DNA from: an uncultured Opitutia bacterium
Lineage (GTDB): Bacteria; Verrucomicrobiota; Verrucomicrobiia; Opitutales; Opitutaceae
Direction: 5' to 3'
NCBI GenBank assembly: GCA_903900845.1
Contig: CAIUOU010000150.1
Coordinates: 1 to 47,123, forward strand
DNA: 47,123 nucleotides
Shown: positions 8,929-16,323 of the stretch, in pieces
How the letters are laid out: every line of letters starts with the position of its first letter
Numbering within the stretch: the first letter of the stretch is position 1
The notes under the pieces: generated by a model
What the model saw: the letters and a program-made list of their open reading frames with translations, nothing else
Database searches by the model: none
Told to the model about the DNA's origin: nothing
Translations under genes and position numbers: made by a program

Positions 8929-9814
8929 GCGCCGAAAGGTCGGCGCCGGCTTGCAGCACGCGCACCAACGGCGAAGGCGGGGCCCAGGTCGCGGGCTCGG
9001 TGGGTCCAAACAGCAGCAGGCACCGGGCGCCGCAACCGGCCGCGAGGTGGCTGATGCCGGAGTCATGTCCGAGAAACAGCCGGCAGTTGGCCAGCTCCGC
9101 GACGATTTGCTCGAGGTTTTTCCCTCTGAGGGTGGTGAAGCCCGCGGTCGCGTTTCCAGCGGCGTCCCAGTAGGGGACCTCGGCTTCACCGAGAATGAAA
9201 ACCGATCGAACCGGGAGTTCGCGGGCGACGCGGAGCCAGTTCGCCAGCGGCCAGTTCTTCCGCGCCGAGCCGCTGCCGGGGTGAATGAAAATGGTGGAAT
9301 GTTCCCGCGAGGCATTCGCCGCGGTGGCGATCGGGTACAGGAGCGGTCCGGGGTGCAGGCTCAGCGGGGCGAGAGCGGATTGAAAATGAGCGGCCGCTGG
9401 ATCGCTCCCGGGCGGGGGCAGCGCCGGCGCCTCCACGAAGACCTGTCCTTTGCGTACGGGAAAATGCCGCCGCAGCGCGCCGTCCGGGTCAGACCAGAAG
9501 TTCACCACGAGGTCGAAGGCGGCTAGCCACGCGCCTAGCGACGCCGGTAAAGGGTCCGTTCCGTGCAAAGCCGCCCAGCGACCTTCATGCTGCGAAAAAA
9601 GCTCCGCGATCAAGCCCCGGTTGAGCGCGAGTTGCCCCGCGGTCGCGTTCCCCACGAGGGTGATGCGCGCCCCTGGCCAGCGTTCGCGCAGGCGCGCGAG
9701 CGCGGGCAGCGTCACGACTAGGTCGCCGAGCGCGCCTCCTCTAAGGACGAGAATCTTGCGCCTGGTCGGCGAGGTTGGGTTGGCGCCCAAAACGGGTGGG
9801 ACTGACCGGAACAT
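8867..9814 (-). CDS. Glycosyltransferase family 9 (heptosyltransferase-like)
   Basis: From the ATG at 9814 the protein is 315 residues, MFRSVPPVLGANPTSPTRRK; the frame stays open upstream but overlaps the ligase gene. GT-B family 9 features are ILVLRGGALGDLVVTLPAL at the N-terminus, IFIHPGSGSARKNWP at the start of the second domain, and LFLGHDSGISHLAAGCGAR with FGPTEP. Such enzymes move ADP-heptose or related sugars onto the lipopolysaccharide core at the cytoplasmic membrane face. It lies 67 bp after the exonuclease-ligase gene on the same strand, with no functional link apparent. The donor sugar cannot be assigned. Its 3' end overlaps the glycosylase pseudogene by about 60 bp. Confidence 0.85.
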   Translation of the reverse strand: MFRSVPPVLGANPTSPTRRKILVLRGGALGDLVVTLPALARLRERWPGARITLVGNATAGQLALNRGLIAELFSQHEGRWAALHGTDPLPASLGAWLAAFDLVVNFWSDPDGALRRHFPVRKGQVFVEAPALPPPGSDPAAAHFQSALAPLSLHPGPLLYPIATAANASREHSTIFIHPGSGSARKNWPLANWLRVARELPVRSVFILGEAEVPYWDAAGNATAGFTTLRGKNLEQIVAELANCRLFLGHDSGISHLAAGCGARCLLLFGPTEPATWAPPSPLVRVLQAGADLSALSPEFVLAAAQAHLADQSSA

Positions 9815-9881
9815 GGAACGAGGCAGGTTGGGTCCCGAACGACGGACTGACCAGCGCGCAACCGCGTCCTCGGTACGCCGT

Positions 9882-12596
9882 TCAAGCTGGGGTGGCCGGC
9901 GCCCCGAAGGAACCGACGGCGAGTCGGCGACAGGTGGCCAGGGTGTCGATGTCGGCGGGCGTTTTGTCGATCCGGATGCGGGCGATGCGGGGGAAACGCA
10001 GCGCGAATCCGCTGTCGTGGCGGTCGCTCGGCTGGATCGAGTCGAAGGCGATCTCGAGGACGACATCCGGCACCACGATCCGGCGGCGTCCATTTTCCTC
10101 GAGCGTACGCTCAAGGAAATGGGCGGTTAGCCGCGCGATCTCATCGTCGGTGAGTCCAGAGTACGCCTTGCCCACGGTGAGTAGGCGTCCGGTGGCGTCG
10201 TCGCGGATCGCAAAGGTGTAATCGCTGAGCACGTCGCGCCGGCGACCGTGGCCGAACTCCACCGCGACGACCACCACGTCGAGGGTAGCGGCCGCCTTCT
10301 TCAGTTTCAGCCAGGCGAGTCCGCGTCTCCCCGGCGTGTAGGGGGTGGTGGGATCCTTGGCCATCAGGCCCTCGTTGCCACGCGCCTTGGCGGCAAGGAA
10401 CGCGGCCTCGATTTCCACGGCGTCGGCGGCTTCGCGGCGCGGTGCGACCGTGAGGGAAACCGTGGGGCCACGGCGCGCGAGCGAATCGAGGGCGGCGCGG
10501 CGTTCCCGCAGCGGATTTCCAAGAAGGGAAACACCGTCGAGCCAAAGGAGATCGTAGGCGCAGAACGAGACCGGCACTTCCGCGCCAAGGAAGAAGTCGT
10601 CGCCCTTGCGCCCAAGGCGGCGCTGCAGTTCGGCGAAGGGCAGCGCCCGGTCATCTCGCCAAGCGAGGAGTTCGCCGTCGAGGATCACGTCGGCGGCCAG
10701 ATCCGCGATGGTCTGTGCGAGTTCGGGAAACTGCGCCGTGATCCGATTCAGGTCGCGTGAGTAGAGCTCCACGCGTGCGCCCTGCTTGTGCACCTGGCAG
10801 CGGATCCCGTCGTATTTCTCCTCGAGCCAGACTGGTGCGCCAAGGCGCGCGAGGATCGCTTCGGCCGTCGGTTCGGGACTCGCGAGCATGAACTGCAGGG
10901 GGTGGAAGACCTTGAGCTGGATTTCCGGCAATCGGCCGGTCCGGGCGGCGCGCGTCACCGCCGCGAGGTCCCCGCACAGCATGTTCGCCTCACGCACCGA
11001 TTCAGGCGTGCATCCGGTCGCGAGCGCGATCGCCTCCTCGATCAGGCCGTCCTTCAGGCCGATGCGCAGGTCGCCGGTGACAAGCTTCACGAGGTATTTC
11101 GCCTCCCCGGGCTCTAGGCGCCGGAGCAGGGCGGCGGTCCGCTCGAGTTTGCCCGAGGGCGCCCGTTCCTCGGCCACCGCGGCGAGAAAGGCCGCCAGGT
11201 CTCCGAGGGAGACGGGCGCGCCGTGCGCCTGGCGGCCGGCGAACATCGCGGCGGTGGCGTCGCCCGCGTCGGGAAAACGCCGGAACTGCGCCCGGTATTC
11301 CGCCTCACCAAGACCGGCGGCTTCGAGCACCGCGCGCTTCAGGAGCGCCCAGCCCAGTCCGAGCTTGCGGCCGTCGCTCTGCGGGAAAGGGCGCGCGCTG
11401 AAGAACACCGCGGCGTCCCCCGCCGCGTCCTCCGGCAGCGCGGCCAGATAACCGGCGAGCAGCTCCACCTTCCTCGTACGCTGCGCGGCCGCGTGGATCG
11501 CGTCGGCGGTCCCGGTGAGCCGGCTCAGGGCTTCCGGGGTCGCGGCGACGGCTTTCTCCGAAGCCGCGGGTGCCGGCGAAGGGGCTGTGTCCCGGGGCGC
11601 GGTGGACGGTCGTGTGATATTCAGTTCCAGCTGGTTTTCCTCGCCGATCGCCCAGGACTCGATGCCGCGCTCGCGCAGGGTCGCGGCAAACTCCCGAGCG
11701 AAGCCGTGGAGCGTGAGCACGCGACGTGGGTTGACCGCTTCCACAAAGCGCAACAGGTCGGGAAAGTCGGCGTGGTCGGAGAGCGGAAAGGCCGCGTCGC
11801 ATTGGTACCGGAAGGTGGCGTTGGGATCCATCGCCCAGCCGGTGATCGCCGCGGTGCGCCGGCGGGGGATTTTCCGGAGGAAAGCGGACGCCCTCGACTG
11901 CGGCGGGCAGATCACGACGTGACCCGGCGTCTCCGCGGCGTCGAAAGCGCGGTGCGGTGGGAGCGCGACCCCCAGTTCTTCGTAGATGCGGGTGAGGCGG
12001 AGTGTTTGCGGGTGGAGCATCACGGGCAGCCGGGCCTCCGCGAGGCCGCAAAGCAGCTCCTGGCTTTTGCCCAGGCTGTAGCCGAAAAGCACCGGCACAT
12101 CGCCGTCGGCCAAGGATGCGTGGCAAAACGCGGCGACATCCGCGAGCACCCGCTCCGTCGGCGGAAACACGTACTGCGGGCGGCCGAAGGTGGTCTCCAT
12201 GATGACCGTGTCGGCGTGCGGCGTCGTGCAATTCTCGGCCGAGCGGCCCGGTCGAAGTTTGAAATCGCCGGTGTAAAGGAGCGAGCCGAGCCGCTCGTGC
12301 TCGAGCAGGCACTGGGCGGAGCCGTGGATGTGGCCCGCGGGATGGAGCGTGACTGTGGTCGACGGATCCAGGCGCTCCGTCTGGCCGAACGGCAGCACGT
12401 GCTCGACGCGTTGTGCGGGCAGCCGTGCCTGCATGAGACGCGATGTGCCGGCCGAGCAGAGGACCTCGCCGTGCGCGGCGAGATGGTCGAAGTGCGCGTG
12501 AGAGACGAAAGAACGCGGCCGCGCGTGGTGGGCGTCGAGCCACCAGCCGACCTCGGGCAACCAGACACCTGAGTTGAACTCAACCTGCCATGACAT
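9882..12596 (-). CDS. Fused beta-CASP exonuclease and ATP-dependent DNA ligase
   Basis: One 904-residue frame from the ATG at 12596 (MSWQVEFNSGVWLPEVGWW). Residues 1 to about 330 are a metallo-beta-lactamase/beta-CASP domain with H33-A-H-F-D-H38, as in the ligase-associated DNA damage response exonuclease. A Pro/Ala-rich linker covers about 330-360. The rest is an ATP-dependent ligase: a helical DNA-binding region, then WLEEKYDGIRCQVHK, in which K594 is the adenylation lysine. DGELLAWRD, EGLMAKDP and LAWLKLKK (motifs IIIa, IV and V) follow. In many bacteria these are separate neighbours together with an Lhr-type helicase and a phosphoesterase; neither of those is here. The fusion probably joins end trimming and sealing in one repair enzyme. 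Confidence 0.9.
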   Translation of the reverse strand: MSWQVEFNSGVWLPEVGWWLDAHHARPRSFVSHAHFDHLAAHGEVLCSAGTSRLMQARLPAQRVEHVLPFGQTERLDPSTTVTLHPAGHIHGSAQCLLEHERLGSLLYTGDFKLRPGRSAENCTTPHADTVIMETTFGRPQYVFPPTERVLADVAAFCHASLADGDVPVLFGYSLGKSQELLCGLAEARLPVMLHPQTLRLTRIYEELGVALPPHRAFDAAETPGHVVICPPQSRASAFLRKIPRRRTAAITGWAMDPNATFRYQCDAAFPLSDHADFPDLLRFVEAVNPRRVLTLHGFAREFAATLRERGIESWAIGEENQLELNITRPSTAPRDTAPSPAPAASEKAVAATPEALSRLTGTADAIHAAAQRTRKVELLAGYLAALPEDAAGDAAVFFSARPFPQSDGRKLGLGWALLKRAVLEAAGLGEAEYRAQFRRFPDAGDATAAMFAGRQAHGAPVSLGDLAAFLAAVAEERAPSGKLERTAALLRRLEPGEAKYLVKLVTGDLRIGLKDGLIEEAIALATGCTPESVREANMLCGDLAAVTRAARTGRLPEIQLKVFHPLQFMLASPEPTAEAILARLGAPVWLEEKYDGIRCQVHKQGARVELYSRDLNRITAQFPELAQTIADLAADVILDGELLAWRDDRALPFAELQRRLGRKGDDFFLGAEVPVSFCAYDLLWLDGVSLLGNPLRERRAALDSLARRGPTVSLTVAPRREAADAVEIEAAFLAAKARGNEGLMAKDPTTPYTPGRRGLAWLKLKKAAATLDVVVVAVEFGHGRRRDVLSDYTFAIRDDATGRLLTVGKAYSGLTDDEIARLTAHFLERTLEENGRRRIVVPDVVLEIAFDSIQPSDRHDSGFALRFPRIARIRIDKTPADIDTLATCRRLAVGSFGAPATPA

Positions 12597-12778
12597 CCGG
12601 CGACTGTTGCGCGCCGTGCCCACGGCTCAAGCGGTGCCACGCGAAAATCGGGGGCTGCGCGCCGAATTGAAGGCAGGCCTCAGTCCGCCACCGCCCCGGG
12701 CCCAACGGAAACTCCTCCTCGGACCCCGCATCGTCGGCCATCCGCCCTCGAACCTCCGCAACGTAGTGCTCCCCCGCC

Positions 12779-12847
12779 GCTTAAACGTTCTACGCCCTGA
12801 CCCCATCGGCATCCCTCCACAGGGGTCAGGGCGTTGAACGTTTAAGC
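12779..12847. repeat. REP-like inverted repeat A
   Basis: Two 26-bp arms (12779-12804 and 12822-12847) pair with a single mismatch around a 17-bp loop. The repeated unit begins GGGGTCAGGGCGTTGAACG and ends in TTTAAGC. In this copy the GGGGTC ends face the loop. Units beginning GGGGTCAGG are often linked to IS200-like REP-associated transposases; no transposase lies in the window, so that link is inference. Confidence 0.85.
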
Positions 12848-12983
12848 ACCGAAATTTGACCATGTGAGCGACCGCGGAACGGAAGGCTCTTTGCGAATAT
12901 GTACAGAATAATAATGATCAGGCTCTTGCGATTTAATGCAGCGTCCCGATTCGGTAATCCCGCCTCGGGTCGGCCCGGTGAGA

Positions 12984-13048
12984 GGGTCAGGGCGTTGAGC
13001 GTTTTTTGGGGAAATTAGCCTCGGCCAAACGCTCAACGCCCTGACCCC
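12984..13048. repeat. REP-like inverted repeat B
   Basis: Perfect 21-bp arms (12984-13004 and 13027-13047) share GGGTCAGGGCGTTGAGCGTTT, one or two bases different from repeat A, around a 22-bp loop. Here the GGGTC ends point outwards, the reverse of repeat A. As a result 12822-13048 is itself bounded by inverted copies of the same unit, like a small non-autonomous element of about 227 bp. Confidence 0.85.
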
Positions 13049-13129
13049 TTAGGGATGGGTACACGCCCAAAGACCTGACGGCGGCTCTCTTGGAGCAAAG
13101 CGATGGTTTTGATACTCCGGAATCCGGGA

Positions 13130-13405
13130 CTATCGGAACGGGGACAGCAGGGCGGCGAAGGTGATCAGGAGGACAACGCCGGTCAGCCACCAGAGCCAGT
13201 GCAGGCCTGCGGGGCCGGAGGGGCGATTGTTCTGGGACCCGGGTTCTTCAGGATCGGTATCCGGCAGGTCTAATCCGTCGTAAACCGAGGTCTCGCGCCA
13301 GCCGGTGCGTTCGTCGGCGCCGCACTCCGGGCAGGCGTGCGCACGCGGTGGGATTTCGGTGCCGCAATTGGCGCATTCGGAGGGCGGGGCGCTCCGGTCA
13401 GGCAT
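13130..13405 (-). CDS. Small zinc-ribbon membrane protein
   Basis: This 91-residue protein starts at the ATG at 13405. It has an N-terminal zinc ribbon, C11-A-N-C14 and C25-P-E-C28, a polar acidic middle section, and one C-terminal membrane helix at about residues 70-88 (HWLWWLTGVVLLITFAALL). It overlaps the stop of the AI-2E-type permease gene by 8 bp, so the two are co-transcribed and probably translationally coupled. Zinc-ribbon/transmembrane proteins of this size are common and mostly uncharacterised. A role in assembly or regulation of the upstream permease is possible only by context. Confidence 0.8.
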   Translation of the reverse strand: MPDRSAPPSECANCGTEIPPRAHACPECGADERTGWRETSVYDGLDLPDTDPEEPGSQNNRPSGPAGLHWLWWLTGVVLLITFAALLSPFR

Positions 13406-14546
13406 TGTGGGCGGGTAAATACTTACGTTTCCCGAGCCGCCACGCCGTGACCACGAAGGCGGTTAGAGGAATCGCAAGGAGCATACCGAGAACGCCGCCG
13501 AGGGCCGTGCCCCAGAAGAAAACGGCCACAATGATCGTCACCGGGTGCAGTCCGGTTTGGCGTCCCATGATCCTGGGGGTGAGGAACCAGGCCTCGAAGC
13601 CTTGCACGGCCACCTTTACCCCGAGCACCAACGCCACGAGTTGCCAACCTCCCTCCGGTTGGAAGAACGCCAGCGGCAGCGCGAAACCGAGCCCCACGAT
13701 CGTGCCGAGATAGGGGATGATGTTCAGGATCCCAAGCGCGAGGCCGACGAATAGGCCAAACTTCAGCCCGATCAGCGAAAAGCCCGCGGCGAGCAGCACC
13801 CCCATGCAGAGCCCAATGAGCAGTTGCCCGCGGAAAAACGCCTCGACGATACCGATGAACTCGTCGACCAGGAACACGACGTCCTCCCGCACTGACGGAC
13901 GCAGGAAGGTGAGTTGCCCCGCCAGCCCGCGCGTCGGATGGTCGCGGGCAAGTAGGAAGAAGAAGAGGTAAACCGGCACGAGGGCGAGGTGGGTGACGAA
14001 CGCGGCGGTACCCGCCAGGGCCTGCAGTGCCGCCCGCATGGACGGCACGGCTTGCGCCACGAGGGCCTTGGCCTCCGGCGCCGCGCCCTCCGCGATCTGG
14101 CGCACCGCCGGCCGCGCGAGTTGTTCCTGCAGCAGCGTCATCCATGCTGGGTAACGTTCCCCGGTGAACTCCACCGCCCGATGCCACAACGTGGGAAGGT
14201 AGGCCACGAGGTCGATCAGCTGGGTGACCAGCGGTGGAGTGAGCACGAAAAAGACCGCTCCGGCCGCGAGGGTGAACAAGCCGTAGAGCACCACGACCGC
14301 CGTGAGACGCCGTCCGCGCAGACGGTGTTCGAGGCCTGAGACCACCGGCCGCAGGATCAGCGCGAGGACTCCGGCGGCGGCGAGCGGCCAGAGCACGTGC
14401 GAGAAGTGCGCCAGCAGCCGGCCGAGAACATGAAAGGCGGCGACCAAGGCGGCCGCCCCGGCCAGTAGTGCCAGCACGGTGAGCGAGCTGCCGATCAGCC
14501 GGCGTTGTCCGGGGGTCAGCAGCGAAGGCGGTGTTTCCTCAGGCAC
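13398..14546 (-). CDS. AI-2E family transporter (PerM/YdiK-like permease)
   Basis: The 382-residue protein starts at a GTG (14546; MPEETPPSLLTPGQRRLIG). It has about eight hydrophobic segments with a long soluble region between the early and late groups, as in AI-2E transporters. Family motifs are LNIIPYLGTIVGLG and LTPRIMGRQTGLHPVTIIVAV, then LGGVLGMLLAIPLTA near the C-terminus. Family members export AI-2 or act as Na+/H+ antiporters; many have no known substrate, and no luxS is in the window. It is the first gene of a pair with the overlapping zinc-ribbon gene and is separated from the gene upstream by a strong terminator hairpin. Confidence 0.9.
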   Translation of the reverse strand: MPEETPPSLLTPGQRRLIGSSLTVLALLAGAAALVAAFHVLGRLLAHFSHVLWPLAAAGVLALILRPVVSGLEHRLRGRRLTAVVVLYGLFTLAAGAVFFVLTPPLVTQLIDLVAYLPTLWHRAVEFTGERYPAWMTLLQEQLARPAVRQIAEGAAPEAKALVAQAVPSMRAALQALAGTAAFVTHLALVPVYLFFFLLARDHPTRGLAGQLTFLRPSVREDVVFLVDEFIGIVEAFFRGQLLIGLCMGVLLAAGFSLIGLKFGLFVGLALGILNIIPYLGTIVGLGFALPLAFFQPEGGWQLVALVLGVKVAVQGFEAWFLTPRIMGRQTGLHPVTIIVAVFFWGTALGGVLGMLLAIPLTAFVVTAWRLGKRKYLPAHNA

Positions 14547-14609
14547 GGAATTGGGGAGGGCTGGTTTTCAGTGACTCGACCGGTTGGCGGCGCGACGCCC
14601 TGAAAGCAA

Positions 14610-14639
14610 ACGCCCCGCGCGGAAGCCGCGACGGGGCGT
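14610..14639 (-). terminator. Terminator of the coiled-coil protein gene
   Basis: ACGCCCCG (14610-14617) pairs with CGGGGCGT (14632-14639), and CGCGG/CCGCG extends the stem inwards to 13 bp with one bulged A and a 3-nt loop. On the minus strand it is followed by TTTGCTTTC. It lies 24 bp beyond the stop at 14663. Confidence 0.75.
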
Positions 14640-14662
14640 GGCCGGGGCGCTGGACAGAGGGC

Positions 14663-15562
14663 TCACTTACCAGGGGCGGGCCGGGTCGGCGAGCTCAACG
14701 GCGGGGCCGGCGGAGCGGCCGGTGCGGCCGGAGCAGCCGGATTGGCGGACGCGGCCTGCGGGGCGGCGGCTTGGATCTGCTGCAGGCGCTTGTCGATCTC
14801 GGCCATCTTCGCGACGAGCTGCTCCTCGACCTTCTTGCGGTCGGAGCTGGTGACGATGCTCAGGCTGGCGGCGTCTTTGACGACGTTGGCGGGCAGGGAA
14901 AGCAGGCGGGTGATGATGCCCTGGTCTTTGAAGGAGCTGAGGTAGAGCGCCGTGATCTCGTGGGATAGCTTGAGGGCGTCCTGCGCGACCGCCTGGGTCT
15001 GCTGGAGGTTGTTGTTGAGCTGTTGGTTTCTGGCCAGCTCGGCGGTGAGGACGTTGCCGATCTGGTCGGAGATGCGCTGGCTGTACTGGGTTACGGACTC
15101 GCGGGTAAGGTTCTGGTCGCGAGCCATCTCGGCGAGGATGGGTTGGATGCGCTCGGCCATGCGGCCGGACACCTTGTCGACCTGCTCGGTCTGCTGGCGC
15201 TCGGCCTCTTCGGCGGATTTTGGCAGCGGGTTGAACGGCATCACCTTCTTGGCGATCGCCTCGGCGAGGGCGTTCATCCGCTCCGTATTCAGTTTTTGGA
15301 GCTCTTCATCGGTGCGGAACATGTCGGCCTCGCGCTTCGCGATGGCGTCGCGCAGCAGCTTGTTCGTGGACTCGATCTGCTTGCGGTTCTCCTCTGACGC
15401 CGCCTTCAGCGCGTCGTTGGCCTCGCGGAGCGGGGCGAGCTCGGTTTGCTGGCGGGCGGCCATCTGCGTGACGGTCTGTTGGTGGAGCCAGAAGGCGCCG
15501 CCTATGACCAGCAGGGCGGTGAGGAGCACGGCCGGGAGTTGTTCGGTGAATTTCTGCCACAT
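14663..15562 (-). CDS. Coiled-coil inner-membrane protein of unknown function
   Basis: The 299-residue protein starts MWQKFTEQLPAVLLTALLVIG. It has one membrane helix near residues 10-27, then a long charged helical region with heptad-like spacing (about 30-235, rich in Gln, Glu, Lys and Ala). The C-terminal tail of about 40 residues is made of Ala-Pro repeats (AAPAAPPAPPLSS). The N-terminus should be anchored, with the coil in the periplasm or cytoplasm; the Pro/Ala tail may reach into the cell wall. I do not recognise a named family. A purine-poor GGTGGGA-type sequence precedes the start, and a terminator follows. It is divergent from the small gene at 15687. Confidence 0.7.
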   Translation of the reverse strand: MWQKFTEQLPAVLLTALLVIGGAFWLHQQTVTQMAARQQTELAPLREANDALKAASEENRKQIESTNKLLRDAIAKREADMFRTDEELQKLNTERMNALAEAIAKKVMPFNPLPKSAEEAERQQTEQVDKVSGRMAERIQPILAEMARDQNLTRESVTQYSQRISDQIGNVLTAELARNQQLNNNLQQTQAVAQDALKLSHEITALYLSSFKDQGIITRLLSLPANVVKDAASLSIVTSSDRKKVEEQLVAKMAEIDKRLQQIQAAAPQAASANPAAPAAPAAPPAPPLSSPTRPAPGK

Positions 15563-15686
15563 GGTGGGAGGTGGTGTTGGTGGTTGGTGGATGCGCGGAA
15601 GCTAGGGGGGTGGCGTTGGCGGACGCAACGCCGGCCTGCGCCGGTTTTGCGGTTGTTTCGGAGAAAGTCGGACGCACGGTGGCGAC

Positions 15687-16022
15687 GTGAGCCTGAACCG
15701 CTGCGAGCAACGCCTCTTCGACTACCTGCAAGCCCAGCGGGATGAACGACAGCATTGGCAGCAAAAAGTGCGGTCGGCCCTGAAGGATTTTCCGGACGAG
15801 CATGCCGCCTCCTTGCGCCTGGAGGCGGATCTCTGGCGCTACTATCTGGAACGGAGTGCGGTGGCGGCACCGTTCAAGCAGGCGGCGGTCCACGAGGGCT
15901 TGGGTCGCACGAGCATGCGAAATCTAGCCGAGTTGCTTCTACGCCTCTGGACGGAGCCGCGTCTGAAGCCGAAGTCGAAGCCTCCGGACGGAGATATCGG
16001 AGGGGACCTTTTTCTTAAGTAG
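15687..16022 (+). CDS. Small soluble protein of unknown function
   Basis: The frame gives 111 residues from the GTG at 15687 (MSLNRCEQRLFDYLQAQRDERQHWQQKV). It is highly charged and predicted mostly helical, with no membrane segment and no metal motif. EQRLFDYLQAQRDERQHW and LEADLWRYYLERS suggest a conserved helical protein rather than a chance frame, and its frame shows the high GC3 expected here. I do not recognise the family. It is divergent from the coiled-coil gene, with 124 bp between them for two promoters. A weak hairpin with a T-run (GCTAC/GTAG then TTTTTT) directly follows the stop. Confidence 0.65.
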   Translation: MSLNRCEQRLFDYLQAQRDERQHWQQKVRSALKDFPDEHAASLRLEADLWRYYLERSAVAAPFKQAAVHEGLGRTSMRNLAELLLRLWTEPRLKPKSKPPDGDIGGDLFLK

Positions 16023-16211
16023 CTACTGGGTAGTTTTTTAAACTATATCTGGTGTAGCCGCGGCTGATGCCTCGGACGCTTCGTTCAGGTTGTTCGTTCG
16101 CCTCTTTTTTCCGCTGCAGTCGCCCATGCCGCCCGAAAAATCTCCAAAAAAGTGGGTGGGCCACTGGAACTTTCCGGCGCCTGTGGTTTCTTAGTACATA
16201 CAGACTTTCTC

Positions 16212-16293
16212 CTCCGCTTAGCGGTGGAGAATTGGGGTAAGTAAGAAAGCAATGGGCGGACCGCTTAGGGGTAGGCGGTCCGCCCTCTTTTTT
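16212..16293 (+). ncRNA. Candidate small RNA or 3' element, copy A
   Basis: A small hairpin (about 16212-16229, CTCCGCTTAGCGGTGGAG) is followed after 24 nt by a perfect 11-bp stem with the loop TTAGGGGTAG and a U-tract. The same order, spacing and loop sequence occur at 28199-28275. On the plus strand the nearest gene ends at 16022, so this could be the tail of that transcript or an independent small RNA. No promoter was convincingly identified. Confidence 0.35.
16254..16293 (+). terminator. Strong rho-independent terminator
   Basis: GGGCGGACCGC (16254-16264) pairs perfectly with GCGGTCCGCCC (16275-16285), followed by TC and six T residues (16288-16293). The T-run fits plus-strand transcription. 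cysI converges from the other side and may also use the stem, although on the minus strand it is followed only by ATTGCTTTC. Confidence 0.85.
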
Positions 16294-16323
16294 CCGGTTT
16301 GAAAAAAGTCCCTCCAACCTGGC

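Larger units (their letters stand above)
12597..13129. other. Intergenic region with two REP-like hairpins, no gene
   Basis: This 533-bp stretch lies upstream of the exonuclease-ligase gene and downstream of the zinc-ribbon gene. The small frames in it have no family features. It is dominated by two long inverted repeats, listed separately, separated by an AT-richer spacer (about 12848-12983) that includes GCGAATATGTACAGAATAATAATGATCAGG. That composition differs from the surroundings and could reflect an inserted element. Confidence 0.6.
16023..16323. other. Convergent intergenic region with a strong terminator
   Basis: Between two convergent gene ends this region carries TTTTTTAAACTATAT right after the stop at 16022, and a 16-base sequence (16051-16066) shared exactly with 8096-8111. 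The two-hairpin element at 16212-16293 lies further on. No open frame with protein features is present. Confidence 0.6.

Noticed and set aside
9815-10114. Longer N-terminus for the family 9 glycosyltransferase
   Set aside because: It would overlap the 3' end of the exonuclease-ligase gene and reads as low-complexity Ser/Arg; the GT-B fold begins just after 9814.
12987-13190. 67-residue minus-strand frame through repeat B
   Set aside because: Half of it is the REP-like hairpin itself; no protein features.
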